From an uncultured Ruminococcus sp. (GTDB taxonomy: Bacteria; Bacillota_A; Clostridia; Oscillospirales; Ruminococcaceae): DNA of 5,115 bases. The DNA lies in contig CACZPE010000004.1 in assembly GCA_902782875.1 (NCBI GenBank), forward strand, positions 1-5,115, given 5' to 3'. The notes beneath the pieces are model-generated. The model did no database searches. It was not told the origin of the DNA and saw only the letters and a program-made list of their open reading frames with translations. The position numbers were made by a program, and so were the translations under genes. How positions within the stretch are numbered: the first letter of the stretch is position 1; each line of letters begins with the position of its first letter. Shown in pieces: positions 1 through 5,115 of this stretch.

Positions 1-402
1 CCGGGACGTGTGCTTGCAAGCGCAAATGCCGAGGTAAGGGCTGATGAAAAGCTTATAGAGATACATGAGATAGTGGATGATGTAGAGCGCGAGATAGAGC
101 GGCAGCTGGGGGTGCATATCACTATCCACATAGATCCCGTAGATACTGATGATGTGCGCATAACCGAGTACAGACACAGATTCTGCGACCGTGTGCACTG
201 CATCTGCAGGGATGCGGATATACATGATTTCCGTATACTCCATGAGGATACCGACCCTATGATATCCTTTGATATGCTGCTTCCCTTCGGATGTGATGAC
301 GGCGAGAAGATAGAAGCGGATCTTAAGAAATTCTGCTCGGAGGAATTCCCGGGATACAGGCTTGAGATATACACCGAACATGGCTTTGACGGCGCGTTTT
401 GA
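1..402 (+). CDS. Cation diffusion facilitator (CDF) family transporter, C-terminal part (5' truncated)
   Basis: The reading frame is open from base 1 and ends at TGA 400-402, giving the last 133 residues of a protein whose membrane part lies upstream. CDF proteins export divalent metals (Zn, Mn, Fe, Co or Cd) in exchange for protons, and dimerise through a cytoplasmic ferredoxin-like C-terminal domain. That domain is what is visible: it opens with PGRVLASANAEV (residues 1-12), followed by an IHEIVDDVEREI helix (21-32) and the strand HITIHIDPVDTDD (39-51), all typical of this family. A second, similar-looking segment follows (IHDFRI at 74-79, ISFDMLLPFG at 88-97), as in the longer Clostridia members. 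A GTG at 10-12 could be mistaken for a start, but the conserved PGR before it and the absence of a ribosome binding site show the gene began earlier. The metal cannot be told from this fragment. A Cys/His cluster at residues 62-75 is unusual. The gene runs in the same direction as the atp operon but is separated from it by a promoter. Confidence 0.85.
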   Translation, partial: PGRVLASANAEVRADEKLIEIHEIVDDVEREIERQLGVHITIHIDPVDTDDVRITEYRHRFCDRVHCICRDADIHDFRILHEDTDPMISFDMLLPFGCDDGEKIEADLKKFCSEEFPGYRLEIYTEHGFDGAF

Positions 403-441
403 CGATAAAGATTAAGTTATGATTAAATTTTCGGAATTATG

Positions 442-470
442 TTGATTTTTGTTTCGGGATTTGCTATAAT
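442..470 (+). promoter_or_regulatory. SigA-type extended -10 promoter for the atp operon
   Basis: The -35 box is TTGATT (442-447) and the -10 box is a perfect TATAAT (465-470), separated by exactly 17 bp. A TGC directly before the -10 box (462-464) supplies the extended -10 TGn motif. Transcription would start around 476-478, leaving a leader of about 30 nt before the atpI ATG. Position, spacing and near-consensus match all point to a strong housekeeping promoter for the whole operon, as expected for an abundant enzyme. No clear operator repeat overlaps it. Confidence 0.82.
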
Positions 471-493
471 AGAGATGTTGTGCAGAAATCTAT

Positions 494-499
494 GAGGAG
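494..499 (+). promoter_or_regulatory. atpI ribosome binding site (decides the start)
   Basis: GAGGAG lies 8 nt before ATG 508. The in-frame GTG at 499-501 overlaps this site and so cannot be the start it serves. This fixes atpI at ATG 508 rather than three codons earlier. Confidence 0.8.
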
Positions 500-507
500 T
501 GTCATAT

Positions 508-930
508 ATGAAACCAATACTTTCTGACAGTCTTCTTGCCGAACAGCTGAGATTTCTGATGCCGAGAGTGCTTATCGGCGATGCAGCAATATTTTTGCTG
601 TGTCTGCCCCTTTACGGGCTCGATGCGGGTATTATTTTCGGGCTGCTGCTCGGAACGGCTGCAATGCTGGTAAATATGGCCCTGCTGAGCTATTCTGTCC
701 GCCATGCGGTTGACAGAGGCTCTGAGAAGAGCGCAAAGAGATATATGTTTTCCTTCTATATCATACGCTTTGCAATAATGGGAGCAGCACTTGTGCTCGG
801 CTTCAAAAATGACAATATCAATTCCGCATGTACCTTTATTCCTTTACTGTGGCCAAAGGTGTTCTACACCCTTTCAGGAGTGAAGGATCACCTGAAGTTC
901 ACATTCGGGGAAAGAAACAAGCGGAAATGA
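508..930 (+). CDS. atpI: ATP synthase subunit I (AtpI/UncI-like assembly protein)
   Basis: A 140-residue, strongly hydrophobic protein in the first position of the atp operon, which is the usual place for AtpI. AtpI proteins are non-stoichiometric membrane proteins that assist c-ring assembly, shown notably for Na+-type enzymes; a role in ion supply has also been proposed. Four membrane segments can be seen at about residues 20-36, 39-64, 81-99 and 105-124. The family-like stretches are GLLLGTAAMLVNM (45-57) in helix 2 and YIIRFAIMG (84-92) in helix 3, the latter with a buried Arg. The C-terminus is short and basic (GERNKRK). The family is poorly conserved, so the call rests on topology, size and operon position as much as on residues. 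The start is ATG 508, chosen on ribosome binding site spacing. The next gene follows after 20 bp. Confidence 0.82.
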   Translation: MKPILSDSLLAEQLRFLMPRVLIGDAAIFLLCLPLYGLDAGIIFGLLLGTAAMLVNMALLSYSVRHAVDRGSEKSAKRYMFSFYIIRFAIMGAALVLGFKNDNINSACTFIPLLWPKVFYTLSGVKDHLKFTFGERNKRK

Positions 931-950
931 TCCTATAAAGGAGGAGATTT

Positions 951-1730
951 ATGGACGGCGGTTATGATGTCGGCCTTGATGTTGAAGTAGTCGGCCCCCG
1001 GAAAATGATAACTTTTTCGAGCGGCGGTTCAGAGATATTCTCCATCTCGGAAACAGTCGTGACAGGCTGGCTCATCATAATAGTGATCGCTCTGCTGCTG
1101 AAATTTCTGACTCATGATATGAAGGTCAAGCCTGAATCAAAGCGGCAGGTCGTAGCTGAATGGATAGTTGAGTTCTTCAATGGTCTCGTTGCTGACAATA
1201 TGGGCGCAAAGATGCTGAAATTCGCTCCGTATATCGCGACGATATTCACATTTGCCCTCACCGGTTCGCTTATAAGCGTTCTCGGCTTCAGGAGCATGAC
1301 GGCGGATTTCAACTGTACCGGTACATGGGCAATGATGACGCTCACGCTTATTACGTACTACAAGATAAAGAACAACGGTCTGGGCGGATATCTCAAGGGC
1401 TTTGCAGAGCCTGTGGTATTCATAGCGCCTATAAACGTGCTCAGTGAGGTCGCGACCCCTGTTGCTATGGCACTGCGTATGTTCGGTAATATATCGAGCG
1501 GTATGATAATCACATCTATACTCTATGCAGCTCTTACCCTTCTGAGTAACGTTGTGTACAATGCGGTACATGTACAGATAGCCGCGCTCAACTACTTCAA
1601 GGTCTTTCAGATCGGTGTGCCTGCGGCACTGTCGGTCTATTTTGACTATTTCTCATCCACTATACAGGCATATGTGTTTATAATGCTTACAATGGCTTAT
1701 GTCGGCGACGCAGCCGGAAAAGAAGACTAA
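951..1730 (+). CDS. atpB: F1Fo ATP synthase subunit a
   Basis: A 259-residue membrane protein that forms the two ion half-channels beside the c-ring. A near-perfect ribosome binding site, AAAGGAGG (937-944), sits 6 nt before the ATG. The hallmark is ALRMFGN at 174-180, with the essential stator arginine at Arg176 (E. coli aArg210). The other conserved block is IQAYVFIMLTMAYV (238-251), with Gln239 matching E. coli Gln252. Hydrophobic segments lie near 34-52, 92-112, 124-138, 158-200 and 212-252. Three channel-lining positions differ from E. coli: Thr169 replaces the basic residue before the conserved Pro, Met185 replaces Glu219, and Asp232 replaces His245. The Asp is familiar in low-GC Gram-positives. 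The length is normal for Bacillota, with no sign of damage. It works directly with the c subunit encoded next. Confidence 0.97.
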   Translation: MDGGYDVGLDVEVVGPRKMITFSSGGSEIFSISETVVTGWLIIIVIALLLKFLTHDMKVKPESKRQVVAEWIVEFFNGLVADNMGAKMLKFAPYIATIFTFALTGSLISVLGFRSMTADFNCTGTWAMMTLTLITYYKIKNNGLGGYLKGFAEPVVFIAPINVLSEVATPVAMALRMFGNISSGMIITSILYAALTLLSNVVYNAVHVQIAALNYFKVFQIGVPAALSVYFDYFSSTIQAYVFIMLTMAYVGDAAGKED

Positions 1731-1742
1731 TAAGAAAGGTGA

Positions 1743-2051
<309 letters not shown>

Positions 2052-2063
2052 TCACTTAAAGAC

Positions 2064-2070
2064 AGGTGAT
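2064..2070 (+). promoter_or_regulatory. atpF ribosome binding site (decides the start)
   Basis: AGGTGAT, which pairs well with the 16S rRNA 3' end, lies 7 nt before ATG 2078. The in-frame GTG at 2066-2068 falls inside this site, so ATG 2078 is the better start. Confidence 0.78.
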
Positions 2071-2077
2071 AAAGGCT

Positions 2078-2572
2078 ATGGATATAAATTTTCAGTTTTT
2101 CAGCATAGAGCCTACTACGATCATCGGTGTCCTGCTCAATACATTCATACTCCTGCTCGTTGTGAAGAAGTTCCTGTTTGAACCAGTGAACAAGATACTC
2201 GACGAGCGCAAGGCACAGGTCTCAAAGACCTATGAAGAGGCTGATGAAGCTCTTGAGAAAGCTCACGCACTTGAAACGGAATATACCGAGAAGCTGAGTG
2301 CTGCCAAGGAAGAATCCGCCGAGATGCTCAGAAATGCTGCACAGAGAGCGCAGACACGCTCCGAAGAGATCATTTCTGCCGCAAAGAGCGAAGCAGAGGG
2401 CATCATGACCCGTGCAAATGCTGATATCGAGCGTGAGCGCACCCGTGCGATCAGCAGCGTAAAGGACGATATCTCCGATATCGCAGTCAGCATCGCTGAA
2501 AAGGTCATCGGCAGAGAGGTCAGCGCAGACGATCAGGACAGGCTCATAGATGAGTTTATCAGCGAGATATGA
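2078..2572 (+). CDS. atpF: F1Fo ATP synthase subunit b
   Basis: A 164-residue peripheral stalk protein; two copies hold the catalytic head against rotation. The N-terminus has one membrane helix (about residues 13-30), followed by KKFLFEPVNKILDERKAQV (30-48), the usual junction sequence in Bacillota, with Arg44 matching the conserved basic residue of E. coli b (Arg36). From about 45 to 128 the sequence is highly charged and Ala/Glu/Lys-rich, as in the right-handed coiled coil of the b dimer. The C-terminal region (about 130-164), including SIAEKVIGREV (138-148), is where delta binds. There is a single b gene and no b' gene next to it, so a b2 homodimer is expected. Length and layout are ordinary. 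atpH follows after 12 bp. Confidence 0.95.
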   Translation: MDINFQFFSIEPTTIIGVLLNTFILLLVVKKFLFEPVNKILDERKAQVSKTYEEADEALEKAHALETEYTEKLSAAKEESAEMLRNAAQRAQTRSEEIISAAKSEAEGIMTRANADIERERTRAISSVKDDISDIAVSIAEKVIGREVSADDQDRLIDEFISEI

Positions 2573-2584
2573 TAAGGAGGGCTT

Positions 2585-3127
2585 ATGCAGTCAGCTTCTA
2601 AGATGTATGCGGCAGCCCTGCTTGAGATAGGTACGGAGGACGGGACCTCCCGTCAGATATTTGATGATCTGAAGACAGTCGGCGGAGTCATAGACAGTTG
2701 CGGCGAGCTTGAGGATCTTCTGGTATCTCCTGCTTTTTCCGCTGAGGAAAAGACAGGCGTTATTGAAAGTCTCTTCTCCGGAAAGATAAGCCCGACTGTG
2801 TACAATACTCTCTGTGTACTCACCGAGAAGCGCAGGATGGCTATATTCTCACAGATCGTGAAGGACTATAAGGACGCATACTATGATAAATGCGGCATCG
2901 CCGAGGCTGATGTCACCACTGCCGCCCCGATGAAGGCGGAGACGAGGGACAGGCTGAAAGCGAAGCTCGAAAAGCTCTACAACAAAAAGATACTTATCAA
3001 CGAACATACGGATCCGTCGGTCATCGGCGGCGTGAGGGTTGTATGCTGCGGAAATATGCTTGACGGCACCGTGCGCACGAGACTTCACGGAATGAAGGAT
3101 AAGATAAAGGAAAATATCAGCATATAG
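2585..3127 (+). CDS. atpH: F1Fo ATP synthase subunit delta
   Basis: A 180-residue protein that caps the F1 head and ties it to the b dimer (the counterpart of mitochondrial OSCP). The N-terminal helical domain begins with YAAALLEIG (8-16) and contains [20 protein letters not shown] (45-64), both matching the family. The C-terminal signature runs from about 143 to 167, with [10 protein letters not shown] (143-152) and LDGTVRTRL (159-167). AAGGAGG (2574-2580) lies 4 nt before the ATG, just after the atpF stop, so coupled translation is likely. A Cys-Cys pair (154-155) sits in the signature strand where hydrophobic or charged residues are usual. A delta gene marks this as a standard F-type rather than an N-type ATPase operon. 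Confidence 0.95.
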   Translation: MQSASKMYAAALLEIGTEDGTSRQIFDDLKTVGGVIDSCGELEDLLVSPAFSAEEKTGVIESLFSGKISPTVYNTLCVLTEKRRMAIFSQIVKDYKDAYYDKCGIAEADVTTAAPMKAETRDRLKAKLEKLYNKKILINEHTDPSVIGGVRVVCCGNMLDGTVRTRLHGMKDKIKENISI

Positions 3128-3130
3128 GAC

Positions 3131-3135
3131 GGTGA
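3131..3135 (+). promoter_or_regulatory. atpA ribosome binding site (decides the start)
   Basis: GGTGA lies 5 nt before ATG 3141, and the upstream AGGAC (3126-3130) extends the purine-rich stretch. The in-frame GTG at 3132-3134 is part of the site, and nothing properly spaced serves it, so ATG 3141 is preferred. The two options differ by only three residues. Confidence 0.68.
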
Positions 3136-3140
3136 ATCGA

Positions 3141-4655
3141 ATGGATCTGCGTCCGGAGGAAATAACCGGTATAATCAAAAGCCAGATCAGGAATTATGAC
3201 CGCAGGATAGAGCATAAGGATGTCGGCACTGTCATCACTATAGGTGACGGTATCGCCAGGATATACGGCCTTGACGGCTGTATGTCGGGTGAGCTTCTTG
3301 AGCTCGACGGCGGAGTATATGCTATGGCGATGAACCTTGAAGAGGATTTTGTCGCTGCAGTTATGCTCGGCTCTGATGTGAATGTCAAGGAGGGCGACAC
3401 TGTTAAGCGCACAGGAAACGTAGTTTCCGTGCCTGTAGGTGATGAGCTCCTGGGCAGAGTCGTTAATTCCCTCGGTCAGCCCATAGACGGCAAGGGACCG
3501 ATAAACACAACGGAAAGATCGCCCATAGAGCGCCCTGCATACGGTATCATCGCAAGAAAGTCCGTATCAAGACCGCTTCAGACGGGTATAAAGGCCATAG
3601 ACTCAATGGTTCCCATAGGCAGGGGCCAGCGTGAGCTCATCATAGGCGACAGACAGACAGGCAAGACTGCCATTGCACTTGATACTATAATCAACCAGCA
3701 TGACAAGAATGTTATATGTATCTATGTGGCGATCGGACAGAAAAGCTCCACAGTCGCAAATGTCGTTGAGACTCTTCGCAAGAACAATGCGATGCATTAT
3801 ACGATAGTGGTATCCGCCAGTGCATCGGAGCTTGCTCCGCTGCAGTACATAGCACCCTATACAGGTGTATCCATGGGCGAATACTTCCTCAGACAGGGCA
3901 AGGATGTGCTTTGTGTATATGACGATCTGTCAAAGCATGCGGTAGCTTACCGTACACTTTCCCTGCTGCTCAAGAGACCGCCCGGACGTGAGGCATACCC
4001 CGGTGATGTATTCTATCTGCACTCAAGACTGCTTGAAAGAGCAGCCTGCCTGAGCGAGGAATACGGCGGAGGTTCGATCACGGCACTTCCCGTCATTGAG
4101 ACACAGGCGGGTGACGTATCGGCATATATCCCCACCAATGTTATATCCATCACCGACGGACAGGTATTCCTCGAGACTGACCTGTTCAATTCCGGCATAC
4201 GCCCTGCTGTAAACCCCGGTATATCGGTATCGAGAGTCGGCGGTTCTGCACAGATCAAGGCCATGAAGAAGGTATCGAGCTCACTCAAGCTCACATACTC
4301 TCAGTACAGAGAGCTCCAGAGCTTCTCGCAGTTTGGCTCTGACCTTGACAGGGATACAAAGGAGAGACTCGCACTCGGTGAAAGAGTTGTTGAGGTCCTC
4401 AAGCAGGACAGAAATTCTCCCGTTGATGTAGCAGATCAGGTAATGATAATATATGCCGTTACAAACGGCTATCTCAAGGATATCCCCGTATCATCGATAG
4501 GGGAGTATGAGCATGAGCTGTTTGAATATGTTGCAAACAACCATTCAGAGCTCACAGCCCGCATAAAGCAGACAGGTCTGCTCTCAGATGAGGATGAGGA
4601 GCTTCTCAAGACCATTCTCGGTGACTTCACCGGGAGCTTTATCAAGAAGATATAA
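3141..4655 (+). CDS. atpA: F1Fo ATP synthase subunit alpha
   Basis: A 504-residue subunit, the normal length; three copies alternate with beta in the F1 head. Alpha binds nucleotide without catalysis and lends an arginine to the beta active sites. The beta-barrel domain spans about 25-92. The nucleotide domain (about 95-370) holds the P-loop GDRQTGKT (169-176), the conserved VAIGQK (196-201) and the Walker B-like [16 protein letters not shown] (256-271). The alpha/beta family signature [10 protein letters not shown] (355-364) is followed directly by Arg365, the arginine finger matching E. coli alpha Arg376. A helical domain with SQFGSDLD (396-403) completes the protein. The N-terminal [11 protein letters not shown] (6-16) is the delta-binding helix. 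All key residues are intact. The start at ATG 3141 follows the GGTGA site; GTG 3132 is the alternative. atpG follows after 12 bp. Confidence 0.98.
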   Translation: MDLRPEEITGIIKSQIRNYDRRIEHKDVGTVITIGDGIARIYGLDGCMSGELLELDGGVYAMAMNLEEDFVAAVMLGSDVNVKEGDTVKRTGNVVSVPVGDELLGRVVNSLGQPIDGKGPINTTERSPIERPAYGIIARKSVSRPLQTGIKAIDSMVPIGRGQRELIIGDRQTGKTAIALDTIINQHDKNVICIYVAIGQKSSTVANVVETLRKNNAMHYTIVVSASASELAPLQYIAPYTGVSMGEYFLRQGKDVLCVYDDLSKHAVAYRTLSLLLKRPPGREAYPGDVFYLHSRLLERAACLSEEYGGGSITALPVIETQAGDVSAYIPTNVISITDGQVFLETDLFNSGIRPAVNPGISVSRVGGSAQIKAMKKVSSSLKLTYSQYRELQSFSQFGSDLDRDTKERLALGERVVEVLKQDRNSPVDVADQVMIIYAVTNGYLKDIPVSSIGEYEHELFEYVANNHSELTARIKQTGLLSDEDEELLKTILGDFTGSFIKKI

Positions 4656-4667
4656 CGGAGGCTGAAA

Positions 4668-5115
4668 ATGGCTTCTGGCAATATGAAAGGGATCAGACGC
4701 AGGATTAAGAGCGTCGAATCCACTATGCAGATAACCAAGGCTATGGAGCTTGTGGCTTCCTCTAAGCTCCGTCGTGCCAAGGAGAGAGCCGATGCCTGCA
4801 GACCGTATTTTACAGCGCTCTATGAGACGATGTGCGAGATACAGTCCGAGAACCCCAACTTCTTTTCACCCTTTACCCGTAAGAAGGATGAAGGCGAGAT
4901 ACTGCTTATAGTAGTAGCAGGTGACAGGGGACTTGCAGGCGGCTTCAACAACAGTATTTTCAAGCTCGCCGATCAGCGCATAGAAGAGATCGGCGCAGAC
5001 AGCGTGCAGATACTTGCAATAGGCAAAAAAGCTTGCGAGTACTATGTAAAGCGCGGCAGAAAGATGTTCAAAACTCTGCCGGGAATAGCAGAGACTTTGC
5101 ATATGAGTGAGGCTA
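4668..5115 (+). CDS. atpG: F1Fo ATP synthase subunit gamma, N-terminal half (3' truncated)
   Basis: The frame runs open from ATG 4668 to the window end, giving 149 of the usual 280-300 or so residues with no stop. Gamma is the central shaft whose rotation drives the beta catalytic cycle. The N-terminal helix matches the family closely: MKGIRRRIKSVEST (6-19), MQITKAMELVASSKLRRA (20-37). The Rossmann-like core begins at EILLIVVAGDRGLAGGFN (77-94), where GDRGLAGGFN is the conserved gamma motif; the Cys found here in E. coli (Cys87) is Ala, as in many Bacillota. CGGAGG (4656-4661) lies 6 nt before the ATG. The gene directly follows atpA, so atpD and atpC are expected beyond the edge. Confidence 0.96.
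   Translation, partial: MASGNMKGIRRRIKSVESTMQITKAMELVASSKLRRAKERADACRPYFTALYETMCEIQSENPNFFSPFTRKKDEGEILLIVVAGDRGLAGGFNNSIFKLADQRIEEIGADSVQILAIGKKACEYYVKRGRKMFKTLPGIAETLHMSEA

Larger units (their letters stand above)
403..507 (+). other. Intergenic region between CDF gene and atp operon
   Basis: This is the only sizeable non-coding gap in the window. Its left half (about 403-440) is AT-rich, with short A/T runs such as AAATTTT at 425-431 that could act as an UP-like element. It has no convincing rho-independent terminator for the upstream gene: the only inverted repeat is a 4-bp AATT/AATT pair with no GC stem. The right half holds the atp promoter, a leader of about 30 nt and the atpI ribosome binding site. 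I see no riboswitch-like structure or small ORF. Confidence 0.7.

Noticed and set aside
10..402. Complete 130-residue protein starting at GTG 10.
   Set aside because: The frame is open to base 1, the conserved PGR motif precedes the GTG, and there is no ribosome binding site; it is the tail of a longer CDF protein.
425..440. Possible terminator hairpin after the CDF gene (AATT/AATT inverted repeat).
   Set aside because: The stem is only 4 A-T pairs with no GC pairs and no proper T-tract after it, so it is too weak for a rho-independent terminator.
1137..1571. 144-codon open frame on the minus strand inside atpB.
   Set aside because: It lies fully within a well-supported gene, its product has no recognisable domain, and it has the Cys/His/Arg/Tyr-rich make-up of an antisense shadow frame.
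2468..2483. Two GATATC palindromes close together.
   Set aside because: They lie within atpF coding sequence and encode ordinary conserved residues (DDISDIA); nothing suggests a binding site.
2849..3178. 109-codon minus-strand open frame across the atpH-atpA junction.
   Set aside because: It is antisense to two conserved genes, has no recognisable product, and is explained as a shadow of their codon use.

Overview
The window holds the 5' two-thirds of an F-type ATP synthase (F1Fo) operon, all on the + strand, preceded by the 3' end of a cation diffusion facilitator (CDF) metal transporter gene. The order atpI-atpB-atpE-atpF-atpH-atpA-atpG is the classic bacterial atp order. atpD (beta) and atpC (epsilon) would be expected just past the right edge. 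Strong AAAGGAGG/AGGTGA-type ribosome binding sites, an ATP synthase with low-GC Gram-positive features, balanced GC content and heavy use of ATA (Ile) and AGA/AGG (Arg) codons suggest an anaerobic Clostridia-class Bacillota. A Ruminococcus-like gut or rumen bacterium is my best guess, but the genus is an impression only.

Layout: bases 1-402 encode the cytoplasmic C-terminal part of the CDF transporter, whose start lies outside the window. The gap 403-507 carries a near-consensus extended -10 promoter (TTGATT, 17 bp, TGCTATAAT) that should drive the atp operon on its own. From 508 to the right edge the atp genes follow with gaps of only 12-26 bp, each with a good ribosome binding site. atpI, atpB, atpE and atpF encode the membrane part: assembly factor, a, c and b. 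atpH, atpA and atpG encode the delta stalk subunit, alpha, and the rotor shaft gamma. atpG is cut by the window end after 149 codons.

How they work together: ions crossing between subunits a and c turn the c-ring, which turns gamma inside the alpha3beta3 head. Subunits b and delta hold the head still. AtpI probably helps assemble the c-ring.

The most informative signal is in subunit c. It carries the full set of Na+-liganding residues known from Na+-driven ATP synthases, plus a second carboxylate (Glu43) where the well-studied Ilyobacter c subunit has Gln. This is the two-carboxylate motif known from Fusobacterium nucleatum. The enzyme is therefore probably Na+-coupled. Subunit a also has non-textbook residues around its essential arginine. 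I see no undescribed system, mobile element, RNA gene or CRISPR array; otherwise this is a conventional housekeeping operon.
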